A DNA stretch of 64,000 nucleotides. Origin: Acidicapsa ligni (GTDB lineage Bacteria > Acidobacteriota > Terriglobia > Terriglobales > Acidobacteriaceae). The position numbers were made by a program, and so were the translations under genes. Location of the stretch: NCBI RefSeq assembly GCF_025685655.1, contig NZ_JAGSYG010000004.1, positions 248,001-312,000 of the forward strand, written 5' to 3'. The notes under the pieces were generated by a model. It was not told the DNA's origin, searched no databases, and was given only the letters and a program-made list of their open reading frames with translations. Positions 26,931 through 35,294 of the stretch are shown piece after piece (position 1 is the stretch's first letter; each line of letters opens with the position of its first letter).

Positions 26931-27740
26931 ATGAAAGCTTTTGATTTACTCACAACTGCTGCATGCGTTGTATTAGCGCCGAATTGGGTCTTCGCCCAAC
27001 AGGCTTCAAATGCCCCGGTGTATGTGAACAATTGCTTAAAGGTAAACCCGGACAAGAACAGCGAGTTTCGCCAATGGGCTCGCGAAACGTTGCATAAATA
27101 CGCGCAGTATAAGGTGGATTCCGGCGAACTTAAAAGCTGGACCCTGTTGCGCGCGGTATTGCCGCGTGGTACTCAAAACAGCTGCGACTACATGGAGATC
27201 GGTGTTTTTTCGGGGATGCCGCCGAAACCGACAGAGCCGAAGGAACTAAGTGATCAACTAAAGAAGGCCGGACTGAGTATGGATGCGGAGCAGTATGCGC
27301 AGAACGAGAGGGCTGTGAGTGAATTGGCGGAGACCGGCATGTTCCAGACACTTGCCAGCATTGGCCGAATGCAGAAGGGAGACTACCTGCTGATCAATTT
27401 TGACAAAATTACAGACGTAGGGAAGTGGATCGATATCGAAAGAAGGCTGTGGCAGCCGATTGCTGAAGTCCTGGTCAAGGAAGGGACAATCAGAGGCTGG
27501 ATGGCCAGCGCGCGATATGTTCCGGACGGGCCCGCAATGCATTTCGACGCACTCACCGTAGATGTGTATCCGAGCTGGGACGGGTACTTCCGGTTTGAGG
27601 CAAATCCTAGGTCACTCGAACTCTGGAGACAGGTTCACCCCGATACCGATATCAACATCGCCTCCGCAAACTATGCGAGCGTTATTACGAGAGTCTCGCG
27701 TGAGTTGTGGGTCGTCGAAGATATGATCGGCGCGAAGTAA
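26931..27740 (+). CDS. secreted protein of unknown function
   Basis: A 269-residue exported protein. Signal peptide MKAFDLLTTAACVVLAPNWV ends at AFAQ-type site FAQQ. AGGAG precedes the ATG at 26931. The mature part has two similar halves: YVNNCLKVNPDKNSEFRQWA then KSWTLLRAVLPRG, and YLLINFDKITDVGKWIDIER then IRGWMASARYVPDG. These look like two ferredoxin-like (dimeric alpha/beta barrel type) repeats. Proteins of this kind are frequent in Acidobacteria. No catalytic motif is visible. Confidence 0.75.
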   Translation: MKAFDLLTTAACVVLAPNWVFAQQASNAPVYVNNCLKVNPDKNSEFRQWARETLHKYAQYKVDSGELKSWTLLRAVLPRGTQNSCDYMEIGVFSGMPPKPTEPKELSDQLKKAGLSMDAEQYAQNERAVSELAETGMFQTLASIGRMQKGDYLLINFDKITDVGKWIDIERRLWQPIAEVLVKEGTIRGWMASARYVPDGPAMHFDALTVDVYPSWDGYFRFEANPRSLELWRQVHPDTDINIASANYASVITRVSRELWVVEDMIGAK

Positions 27741-28290
27741 GAGGGGCGGGAAGCAGTTCTTAGTTGGGCTGTGTCTGGCATTAGGATCTAGAAAGAAAAA
27801 CGTTGAGCTGACGATACGAGCGGCAGGCGTTCGGACTAATAAGCCGCAGTCGAATGCTTCGTATACCAGCCTAGATATCGCAGCTAGACACATGGGCATC
27901 GTTGAAGGAGCGCAGGTCGCTCTTCGAGCCAAACACGATAACACGTGACGACAGTTTTGTTGGACGCTAATCGCGGCTCAGAACAATAGCAATCGATGAA
28001 CTCGCGGGGCATCATAGCCCTGAACAGAATCGGAAAAGGACCGCGCCGGCGTCCCACGATGGCTTATTGGCCCCGCTCCCTTAGAAGGGCCGGCAAGTTC
28101 CATGTGTGGCGTTGCAAGCCCTGCAAGGGCGCTCCAGATTTCCGCGATGGAGCTGATGCGAATGAAACCATGCATCACGCAATCATCGTACTTCGAGGGC
28201 TGGCATGTTGTCTCTTGGTGAACTGTTATCACTGCATTCTGGCAGAATGGTGAGTGGAGCAATCTAAGTGTATTGATATCAGAGTCAGAC
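27741..28290. other. gene-poor spacer with possible coding remnant
   Basis: About 550 bases without an intact gene. At about 27787-27948 an open plus-strand stretch without a start reads VELTIRAAGVRTNKPQSNAS and then SLDIAARHMGIVEGAQVALR; it may be the tail of a deleted gene but no family is recognised. The rest shows nothing. Confidence 0.35.
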
Positions 28291-28292
28291 AT

Positions 28293-28310
28293 TTGGCCCT
28301 CGAGATGCTG
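28293..28310 (+). promoter_or_regulatory. candidate sigma-54 promoter
   Basis: TTGGCCCTCGAGATGCTG has GG (28295-28296), ten bases, then GC (28307-28308), with TGGC at -24 and TGC at -12. The start point would be about 40 bases before the gene at 28363. Given two sigma-54 activators in this window it is plausible, but such matches can occur by chance. Confidence 0.4.
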
Positions 28311-28362
28311 TCATATGTGCAGTCGTAGGAACCAATCTTAAAGCAACAAGGAGAAGTCAACG

Positions 28363-28650
28363 ATGAAGCATAGACTACTGCTCGCCATGAGCCTGGCTCT
28401 GGCTACTGGAACTGTCGGTTTTGCACAGGACGTCGCGCACGATACAGCCAAGGTGACCAAGGGCACAGGCCACGCAACAACAGCAGCAGTAAAGGACACC
28501 GGCCGGACTACCGAAACGGCAGGGAAGAAGACCGCAAAAATCAGCTCAAACGCTGGTAGGAAGGTAGGACATGTCGCGAAGAAAGGCGTAACGAAGACTG
28601 GTCACGTGATTGATAAGAGCGCGGAGAAGACCGCAGATGCGGTCAAGTAG
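28363..28650 (+). CDS. secreted lysine/threonine-rich repeat protein
   Basis: A 95-residue exported protein: signal peptide MKHRLLLAMSLALATGTVGF ends AQD. The mature region is a chain of degenerate 11-mer-like units with TAKVTKGTGHATTAAVKDTG, TTETAGKKTAKIS and GHVAKKGVTKTGHVIDKSAE, reminiscent of LEA/histone-H1-like low-complexity proteins. AAGGAG precedes the ATG. Probable periplasmic stress or desiccation protein. Its stop overlaps the longer frame of the next gene. Confidence 0.75.
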   Translation: MKHRLLLAMSLALATGTVGFAQDVAHDTAKVTKGTGHATTAAVKDTGRTTETAGKKTAKISSNAGRKVGHVAKKGVTKTGHVIDKSAEKTADAVK

Positions 28651-28720
28651 ACGGTTCGCGCACAGCGCGGCGGTTGCGTGGGGATGGAGAATTGTCCACT
28701 GGGGCGCAACGAGGTTGAGG

Positions 28721-29500
28721 ATGATCATTAAGTGGTTCGCAACGTTTGTCGTAATGGCGTATCCGGCGTTGGCCCAAGGAGTATATACAAGGCCAACACC
28801 GGATACATCTGCCTTTCTGGAAGCAAAATCAAATAGACTTCAGGGCCTCGCAATCTTGAGCGACGACACCACGGCAAGCTCTGACCCCACAAACATCGGC
28901 TCGCAGCAGCAGGGGGAACAGACTAAACGTATCCTGTATATCGTGCCCAACTTTCATTCGGTTTCTGCAGACAAACAACTGCCTCCAGAATCCAGATTGG
29001 ATAAACTCAAGGACGCTACCTTCGATAGCTTCGACTACTCCAGCGTCATTTTTGCTGCGGGAGTGGCAGGGGCTTCGCAAGCAGGTAAGTCTTATCCTGA
29101 GTTCCATCAGGGAGCCGCGGGTTACGGCCGCTATTTCTGGCACGCATTTGTGGACCAGACAAGCGAGAATTACTTTGTGGAAGGCTTCATGCCTATCCTG
29201 TTCAGGGAGGATACCCGCTACTACACTCTCGAGCATGGAAGACCCTTGAAGCGGGCATACTACGCTTTCAGCCGTATGTGGACTACTCGCACGGATAGCG
29301 GGACACCCACGCCGAACTTCGCAGAGATCGTGGGCGCAGGCGCCGCAGCAGGAATTGCCAACCTCTATTACCCTGAACCTCAGCGCACCTGGACAAAGAC
29401 TGGCCAGCGCTGGGTCACGAACATCGGATTTGACTCAACAACGCTGGTGTTTAAGGAATTCTGGCCTGACCTGAATCGAAAGATATTTCATCAGAGATAA
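28721..29500 (+). CDS. exported protein of unknown function
   Basis: A 259-residue protein starting at ATG 28721 (GAGGTTGAGG upstream). The signal peptide MIIKWFATFVVMAYPALAQG is followed by a mature region with YIVPNFHSVSADKQLPPESR, then FHQGAAGYGRYFWHAFVDQT and ENYFVEGFMPILFREDTRYY. Gly/aromatic-rich segments such as AGAAAGIANLYYPEP suggest membrane-embedded or outer-membrane hairpins. It is a widespread acidobacterial type of hypothetical protein; function unknown. Confidence 0.75.
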   Translation: MIIKWFATFVVMAYPALAQGVYTRPTPDTSAFLEAKSNRLQGLAILSDDTTASSDPTNIGSQQQGEQTKRILYIVPNFHSVSADKQLPPESRLDKLKDATFDSFDYSSVIFAAGVAGASQAGKSYPEFHQGAAGYGRYFWHAFVDQTSENYFVEGFMPILFREDTRYYTLEHGRPLKRAYYAFSRMWTTRTDSGTPTPNFAEIVGAGAAAGIANLYYPEPQRTWTKTGQRWVTNIGFDSTTLVFKEFWPDLNRKIFHQR

Positions 29501-29512
29501 TCCCAACTTACA

Positions 29513-29534
29513 TTCCTCCAGAATTGGAGGAATT
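29513..29534 (+). terminator. hairpin after the exported-protein gene
   Basis: TTCCTCCA and TGGAGGAA form an 8-bp stem with a four-base loop, thirteen bases after the stop. A T-run is absent, so termination strength is uncertain. Confidence 0.45.
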
Positions 29535-29686
29535 GACGAACTCGATTGGGAGGTCGTTAATCTCTGTGAGTAAACAACCGACCCTCTGACCTGCCCGATG
29601 TTTTATACCAGTGAAGAGTTAGTGTAGCGCAGCGATTGAAGGGCCTAGCTTTTCTATACCAAGGTCAGAGTTAGTCTTCGATCTGT

Positions 29687-30538
29687 TTAGGTTTCAGCCA
29701 GTACGCGGCTAGCCGCGTACTGGCTGGCGAACTCGCTGGGCGTCCTGTCATCGAGAGATGCGTGAGGACGACTGTCATTATATTCGCACCTCCAGGCCTC
29801 GATCAGTTGTTTTACCTCCTTCAGATCAAGGAACCAGTGGGTGTTGAGGCATTCATTTCGGAACGTCCCGTTGAAGCTCTCGACGAACGCGTTGTCGGTC
29901 GGCTTGCCTGGTCGAGAGAAGTCGATCTTCACCCCATTCCGATAGGCCCATAGATCCATCGCATGACTAGTGAACTCGCTGCCGTTGTCGCAGAACAACA
30001 CCTTCGGCACACCACGTTCGAGCTTCAGCCTGTTCAACGTCCGCACCACATCGTCTCCCTTCAAGCTCTGCCCAACATCGATTGCCACCGATTTTCTTGT
30101 GTAGACATCGACGATGGTCAACGAACGGAACTGAGTTCCATCCTGAAACTGGTCCGCCACGAAGTCCATGCTCCACGCCTGATTCGGGGCCGTTGGCTTG
30201 ATCTTCTCTTCGCGCACCCGCGCTGCCTTGCGTCTGCCGGCAGGCTTCATCCGCTTTAGCATCAGGCCTTCTTCTTGGCACAGCCGGTACACCAGATATT
30301 TGCCCACATCCCAGCCTTCGCGGTTCAAGAGCACACGGATTTTGCGATATCCGTAGCGCACTCTTACCTGAGCGATCTCGCGGATATTCATCCGCAACTC
30401 AGTCCGTGGATCAAGGCAGCTCCGATAACGATACGTCTCGCGCGTGACGCACAGAACACGGCACGCGTGCCGTTCACTCGCCCCATAGCTGCTCATCAGC
30501 CGATCGACCATCGGTCCACGCTGCGAAGGCTTCACCAT
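29687..30538 (-). CDS. IS3-family transposase OrfB (DDE integrase core)
   Basis: A 283-residue catalytic subunit. The N-terminal HTH_21 segment ERHACRVLCVTRETYRYR precedes the rve core: first Asp in WSMDFVADQF (about 124), second Asp in VLFCDNGSEFTS (about 184), Glu in NAFVESFNGTFRNECL (about 220), giving the DD(35)E spacing. The ending has YNDSRPHASLDDRTPSEF, typical of the family. It overlaps orfA by seven bases at an A7 run and is probably made as an OrfAB fusion by -1 frameshift. Confidence 0.93.
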   Translation of the reverse strand: MVKPSQRGPMVDRLMSSYGASERHACRVLCVTRETYRYRSCLDPRTELRMNIREIAQVRVRYGYRKIRVLLNREGWDVGKYLVYRLCQEEGLMLKRMKPAGRRKAARVREEKIKPTAPNQAWSMDFVADQFQDGTQFRSLTIVDVYTRKSVAIDVGQSLKGDDVVRTLNRLKLERGVPKVLFCDNGSEFTSHAMDLWAYRNGVKIDFSRPGKPTDNAFVESFNGTFRNECLNTHWFLDLKEVKQLIEAWRCEYNDSRPHASLDDRTPSEFASQYAASRVLAET

Positions 30539-30798
30539 TTTTTTGAGAGCACATCCTGCAGCATCGTTTTGTCCAGCACCAACTCAGCGACAAGCTTCTT
30601 CAACCGAAGGTTCTCTTCCTGTAGCTGCGCCATCTGCCAGACATGATCCACTTCCAGGCCCGCATACTTCGCCTTCCAGCGGTAAAACGTCTGCTCGCTA
30701 ATCCCAGCCTTGCGGATCACCTCCGCAACCGGCACGCCTAGCTCCGCCTGCTTCAGTACCCCAACGATCTGCTCCACACTGAATCGCTTCTTCTTCAT
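30532..30798 (-). CDS. IS3-family transposase OrfA
   Basis: An 88-residue HTH_8-type protein (MKKKRFSVEQIVGVLKQAEL, then GISEQTFYRWKAKYAGLEVD) ending in a leucine zipper (LQEENLRLKKLVAELVLDK). The gene ends TCAAAAAAATGGTGA; the seven A's are a classic slippery site where -1 slippage would fuse OrfA to OrfB. Confidence 0.93.
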   Translation of the reverse strand: MKKKRFSVEQIVGVLKQAELGVPVAEVIRKAGISEQTFYRWKAKYAGLEVDHVWQMAQLQEENLRLKKLVAELVLDKTMLQDVLSKKW

Positions 30799-30937
30799 CC
30801 AAATCCCTCCACCCTCTCAGGTTAGGTTTTGGCCGAAGACTAACATTGGCTTTGGTCCAAAATTACCGAGGCCGATCACGATCTCTAAGTTAATGGGACC
30901 AGTTTCTTGTACCAAGCCCATCAGTAAGCCGTCAGGT

Positions 30938-32125
30938 TCACGCTGTTAGTTCCGGCAATATCTTGGACAGCAGCGTCCTCAGAGGCATTACCTCTGTCTT
31001 TGCATCCAGCTTGAATGTCTCGTCTCCTGGATAAAGCACGATCTGTTTTATAGCTCCAATATCCTCGCAGCCAATGAAGAAACCTTTGCGGGGCTTGGGA
31101 TCGCCGAGCGAACGTTTGATCTCAATTGCCCAGCGCTGGTTCGGTTTGACCTCCAGCACAAGATCAATCACTGCACCTACGGCAGTTCGGTAAAACCACG
31201 CAGGGGGGCTTGTCGGGACCATGCTCAAAATGTTTTCTATGAGCATCCCTTCCCAACTCGCTCCGACCACGGGATGCCCCAACAAGGTCTCTTGGTCGCG
31301 TATACCTAGCAAAGTATGGGGTAAGCCACTATCCCGCACATAGATCCTAGGGGAACGGACGAGCCGCTTTCCGACGTTGGCCGACCAAGGTTGCAGGCGT
31401 CGCACAAGCAGGAGATTGACCATGACGTCGAGATATCGGGCGACTGTCTGACTGCTAATTCCAAGCCCTGCTGCCAACTGAGCAGCGTTCAACATCTGTC
31501 CTTGGTTATGGGCGAGCATTTGCCAGAAGCGATGGAGTGTCTTAGTCGGAATGCGCGGGCCGAGCGACGGTACATCCCGATCCAGATAGGTTTGAATGAA
31601 TGCCGTGCGCCACTCGAAGCTCTCGGACTCAGTCTCCGCTAGAAAGCTATTCTGAAACCCACCTCTCACCCAAAGGGCCGAGCGAACGTCAGGAACGAGG
31701 CCGATGACTTCGTTATCGAGAAATGGCGTCAACTCCATGTAGGCAATTCTGCCTGCGAGAGTTTCGGCTGATTGCTGCAGCAGATCGATGGATGCCGATC
31801 CGAGTAGGAGAAACTGTCCTGTGCGCTTGCCCTTACGCTTTCGCTGGTCAATCAAACCACGAAGAGTCTGGAAGATTCCTGGAAGACGATGGATCTCGTC
31901 CAGAATCACCAACCGATCTTCATAGGCGGACAGATAATTCGGGGTCGGCTAGTTTGGCGCGATCTGAAGGAAGCTCCAAGTCAAGATAATGCGGTGGGGC
32001 GTCACTCTCTTCCATGAGGCTCAGGGCAAGGGTTGTCTTGCCGACCTGACGGGACCAAGCAGCGCAACAGCAGGAAACCGCTTGAGAAGTTGGACGAGGC
32101 GTTTTTCTGCTGCGCGTCGAATCGT
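30938..32125 (-). pseudogene. decayed AAA ATPase with DUF4143 domain
   Basis: Read on the minus strand, RRAAEKRLVQLLKRFPAVAL starts the protein, but the expected ATG is ACG. In Walker A the expected GPRQVGKTTL lost one C (ccc-gtc instead of ccc-cgt), shifting frame. QVGKTTLALSLMEESDAPPH and LDLELPSDRAKLADPEL then read in a second frame. A further one-base loss after DPEL shifts into YLSAYEDRLVILDEIHRLPG, which continues intact to the C-terminal DUF4143/PD-(D/E)XK-like region with WAIEIKRSLGDPKPRKGF. Three lesions indicate a dead gene. Such ATPases are chromosomal or element-borne and sometimes act with toxin-like or defence functions; role unknown. Confidence 0.8.
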
Positions 32126-32199
32126 ACCCTACAATTATTCCATGCTGCGGTAGAAATGCAAGGTTTAAATAGTCCTTGGGCAAAATGACTCCATTAGAG

Positions 32200-34209
32200 T
32201 CATATCTCCGGCTCGGGAGAGCTCCGGTCGATGCTCCGACTCGGCCTTGGCCTCTCCCGGCTTGTGAGAGCTTCTCGTGAGAACTGCCTTCCTTCCACCT
32301 GCATCCACGCGTGAGCTCTGGGCAGATTCCTTGTAGCTTCGTGATCACCGCGCACACTAAAGACAGCGTACGCGGTACGCTCGGAGTAATTGCCCCAATC
32401 ACGATTCTCTTTTGTACGCCCTCTGGGTGCATGTTCCCGCAAAGCGGTCGCGATTGATCGCTTGTCGTGGCCCGTTACACGCATTCTGACGGCAATCATC
32501 CAATCCAGCCGAGAGGGGTCCACGAGGTGCAAGCGATTCTGGATATCGGTCTTGTGGCAGAGGTAGGCGCTCTCCAGCGGGGCCGTTCCGGTCGCGATCT
32601 CAGGCCGAGGGGCAGGCATCTTCCCGACCGGAGGGACGACGTGTTGGAGCTCTGGATTGATGATTCTGATTCCGTGCTTCGCAGCCACCTCAGCGCACAG
32701 TAGCTTGAATTCCATTGACCCGGTGATCGTAAGATTGCCCCACTTTTGAGCCCCGAGTTGGAGTGCTGCCAATACAGCAGCCTCATCGCTCGTCTCCCAG
32801 ACATCGATTCTCCTTCCCTGGTCTGTAAAACTGATCCCTTTTGAATCACGCTTGGAATAGTGAACCCAACTCTTTCCATCCTGAGTATGCTGTACCTGCC
32901 CTGTAAAGTCTCGAATGTCTCGCTTATGCGGTGGATCATCACCCTCACCCAGCAACCCGCATCCGACCTCGTGATTTTCGCGATAACGCCACGCCTGAGC
33001 AAGTTGCTGCCCTCCCCGTGCCAATAGAAACTGTTCAAAGGTCGGTCGGTGCCCGAACTGCTGTTGTAAGACGCCACGCTCCCTCTTGTGCTCCTCCATG
33101 AGTTGCGCCTTGCGCCTGGCATGTTCAGAAGCCATGAGGCTCCGTGCGACGTTGAGCGCACTGCCGGACCATCTCGCTCCCGCATAGAGCTCACTGCGTT
33201 CCTGCCGGAAGGATGCAAGTTGCGCGTCTCGCGCTTCACGATGCGCCACACGCTGCTTAATCTGGGCTGCGTCTTTCCCCGTGCGATGCCTCTCCAGAAG
33301 TTTGCGGTATTCATGCCAATGTCCAGAATGATCCTCTCGCAGAGGCTCGGGCTTCCGAGATGCCTCATCCATACGTCCTCGATTGCTGTCTGGCTGGAAA
33401 ACACCGAGGCGTTCCTCCATGCGTTTCTTGCTAAATTCGCGACCTATTACCGAGGCCTTTACGGGTTGCTCGCCAACCCAGAGAAGAGCACCACTCCCCT
33501 TCAGTTCGTAGCGCATTCCCGCACGCGCCAAGTTTATGCGTACCTGGTCCCAGCTTTGGGAGTTCGCCAGAATCGGCCCCGCAGTCTCAATCGCAATCCG
33601 TTCATTCGATTTCTCGCCAATCGCGTTCTCACGGTCCATCACTTTCGCTTTAGGATTCCGCTCATGAGCGACCCCGGACAATGAAACTTCACCCTCACTG
33701 TTTGCGATGTAGCGAGCGTTGCTCTCCGGTTCCCAGCCGTGCAGATGCACGATCTCTGCGATTGCCTTGTGTGCTCTGTCGATACACCATCCCTTATCCG
33801 CGACACGATGCGAATCTGGATCGACACGATTGATAACGACATGGAGATGGTAGTTTTCCGTATTGCGGTGCAGTGCGTAAATCGCTAAATGATCGCCGCC
33901 CATGCCTAAATACCTTTTCAATATCTCTACGCTCTCCCTGCACTGCACCTCCGTGGGCTGCTCCCCCTCTTTCCAGCTCATAAGCCAATGGTCCACTGGA
34001 TCTTTACTGCGAGGTGCTTCGAGAGCGAGTGCAATCATCTCCGCACGTCGCCCCTGAAGAGAATCTGAATAGAAATTCCCGCTCGCGGCAACGTACTCTG
34101 CTTTCTGTTCGTTGTCCTGTCCATCCGCTGCAATGTAGTCAAGCAGTCCCCCGATGCGAGAGGCTTTGCCCGACCGTGTCTTGGGATTGGCAATGTGCTT
34201 AACGATCAT
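32200..34209 (-). CDS. MOBP-type relaxase (TraI/MobA-like)
   Basis: A 669-residue conjugative relaxase that nicks oriT and pilots the strand. The N-terminal domain (about 1-300) has GLLDYIAA (21-28) with candidate catalytic Tyr25 and the histidine motif HRNTENYHLHVVINRVDP (114-131; metal-binding His121 and His123), as in IncP TraI. The C-terminal half has an LPD7-like domain (about 440-530: ISFTDQGRRIDVWE, AQKWGNLTITGSMEFKLL). The start overlaps the relaxosome gene by 11 bases. It is transcribed away from the oriT. No coupling protein or secretion genes are nearby. Confidence 0.9.
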   Translation of the reverse strand: MIVKHIANPKTRSGKASRIGGLLDYIAADGQDNEQKAEYVAASGNFYSDSLQGRRAEMIALALEAPRSKDPVDHWLMSWKEGEQPTEVQCRESVEILKRYLGMGGDHLAIYALHRNTENYHLHVVINRVDPDSHRVADKGWCIDRAHKAIAEIVHLHGWEPESNARYIANSEGEVSLSGVAHERNPKAKVMDRENAIGEKSNERIAIETAGPILANSQSWDQVRINLARAGMRYELKGSGALLWVGEQPVKASVIGREFSKKRMEERLGVFQPDSNRGRMDEASRKPEPLREDHSGHWHEYRKLLERHRTGKDAAQIKQRVAHREARDAQLASFRQERSELYAGARWSGSALNVARSLMASEHARRKAQLMEEHKRERGVLQQQFGHRPTFEQFLLARGGQQLAQAWRYRENHEVGCGLLGEGDDPPHKRDIRDFTGQVQHTQDGKSWVHYSKRDSKGISFTDQGRRIDVWETSDEAAVLAALQLGAQKWGNLTITGSMEFKLLCAEVAAKHGIRIINPELQHVVPPVGKMPAPRPEIATGTAPLESAYLCHKTDIQNRLHLVDPSRLDWMIAVRMRVTGHDKRSIATALREHAPRGRTKENRDWGNYSERTAYAVFSVRGDHEATRNLPRAHAWMQVEGRQFSREALTSRERPRPSRSIDRSSPEPEI

Positions 34210-34519
34210 GACTCACTACCCTCTCGACCGCATCGCGCAGGGCCTTGATCGTAGCGATGCACTCCTCTGAGATGCCTCGATGGTGCATGAGCTTATTCAT
34301 TGTCAATTTCTGTAGACCTCCCAGGCGACGCAGCTCTCGAATCATGGTGAGGTCGATTGCCGCATGAACAGGTTGCCCCAGAGCGCGTCGCTTTACGAGC
34401 TCGCTAATGCTGATCCCAGCTAAGTCTGCTTCGTCTCTTAGCTGTTCCCGCTCGGCAGGAGAGAGCCGCATTTCAAACCGCAGGCTGGCTCGTTCCTTAT
34501 CCCGTAATACGAATGGCAT
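34199..34519 (-). CDS. relaxosome accessory protein (TraJ/MobC-like)
   Basis: A 106-residue DNA-binding protein. RFEMRLSPAEREQLRDEADL then GISISELVKRRALGQPV is a ribbon-helix-helix-like motif as in MobC/TraJ proteins, followed by MIRELRRLGGLQKLTMNKLM. GGAG precedes the ATG. It lies between oriT and the relaxase gene in the position of RP4 traJ, and would bind the oriT inverted repeat to recruit the relaxase. Confidence 0.8.
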   Translation of the reverse strand: MPFVLRDKERASLRFEMRLSPAEREQLRDEADLAGISISELVKRRALGQPVHAAIDLTMIRELRRLGGLQKLTMNKLMHHRGISEECIATIKALRDAVERVVSHDR

Positions 34520-34604
34520 TTGCGTATCTCCTACGCGAAGCGTGCGCGGCCCGTTTCAGGATGAGCCCGGATGAGACAAGCGCAGCGCGGAGCACCAGAG
34601 GCGA

Positions 34605-34655
34605 CGGGTTGTTCGGACCATGCGAAGCATGTGTACGGACAACCCGCATCCTGTA
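34605..34655. other. oriT: RP4/IncP-like origin of transfer (oriT) with nic site
   Basis: Inverted repeat CGGGTTGTTCG (34605-34615) and CGGACAACCCG (34636-34646) pair with one G:T-type mismatch. Directly after it, CATCCTGT (34647-34654) matches the IncP nic consensus YATCCTG/Y, placing the predicted nick between 34653 and 34654 on the plus strand. The divergent layout of relaxase genes on one side and traK/L/M-like genes on the other is that of RP4. Between the arms lies a nested short palindrome TGCgaaGCA. Confidence 0.85.
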
Positions 34656-34754
34656 CTGCTCTGCCAACACCTCACACGTAACAACCGATGGTAGCTTCGG
34701 CGAGCACTTCATCTAAGCCAACGTAAAGCACGAAAAATATTTTCGCAATGCTTG

Positions 34755-34873
34755 TTACGGCCAGTTACGGAAGGCTTGCGCAATCTACTTATAACTACAC
34801 GAAGCGCCAATTTGACGGGTATTTCTTACGATTCGAAGCTATGCTACGGTGCTCTTACGAACCCTTGCCGTAA
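34755..34873. repeat. recurrent TTACG motifs in the traK-like promoter region
   Basis: TTACG occurs at 34755, 34765, 34826 and 34855, and inverted (CGTAA) near 34869. The first two lie ten bases apart. The cluster sits between oriT and the traK-like start, where TraK-type proteins bind in RP4. Possible binding sites or operator. Confidence 0.4.
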
Positions 34874-34888
34874 TGCAAAGGATGGGTC

Positions 34889-35284
34889 ATGGCAAAGAAT
34901 CAAGTAATCACAGAAAGCATGATTGAAGCCGCTCTTGCTGTGATTGAGAAACGCATTGCGGAACCGCCAGCAAAGCCAATGAAGAGCTACAGCAGACGAG
35001 ACGCATTCCTAAAACTTCGAGGGCGTGCCAAGGAGGCACTCGCTGTTGGGCACTCACTTGAAACGGTGCTCGATGACCTCAAGGGAGTTGGTATCGGAAT
35101 GACGCTCTCAACTGCAAGACAGTATCTCAAGCCAGGGCGCAAAGCGAAGCAGCGTGGGCGAGTGCCAGCAGCAGCCGCTGAATTAGTTGAGAAACCAATC
35201 AGTCCTAAATCTCAAAGTCAACAGGAACAAGAGAGTCAACCAAAAGGAACATTCATCGTAACCGAAGACGAAAGAGAAATTTAA
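34889..35284 (+). CDS. TraK-like oriT-binding protein
   Basis: A 131-residue basic protein. YSRRDAFLKLRGRAKEALAV then GHSLETVLDDLKGVGIGMTL and STARQYLKPGRKAKQ form the DNA-binding region; the C-terminus is Gln/Ser-rich and flexible. AAAGGATGG precedes the ATG. Its position next to oriT and before a TraL-like ATPase matches RP4 traK, which bends oriT DNA. Assignment is mainly by context and layout. Confidence 0.65.
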   Translation: MAKNQVITESMIEAALAVIEKRIAEPPAKPMKSYSRRDAFLKLRGRAKEALAVGHSLETVLDDLKGVGIGMTLSTARQYLKPGRKAKQRGRVPAAAAELVEKPISPKSQSQQEQESQPKGTFIVTEDEREI

Positions 35285-35294
35285 GGAGAGCGTT

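Larger units (their letters stand above)
29658..30856 (-). mobile_element. IS3-family insertion sequence (IS407-like group)
   Basis: The element is about 1.2 kb, with orfA and orfB on the minus strand. Terminal inverted repeats at 29658-29680 and 30834-30856 agree in 19 of 23 positions; both contain GTTAGTCTTCG on the inner side and ACCAA at the outer side. Size and gene layout are standard. No clear target duplication was found, so exact ends are tentative by a few bases. It has inserted between chromosome-like DNA and the ATPase pseudogene. Confidence 0.85.

Noticed and set aside
27996..28253. 85-codon plus-strand frame in the gene-poor spacer
   Set aside because: Composition is atypical and no ribosome site precedes it.
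32496..33404. 302-codon frame overlapping the relaxase on the same strand
   Set aside because: Out-of-frame shadow; the relaxase frame carries the recognised motifs.
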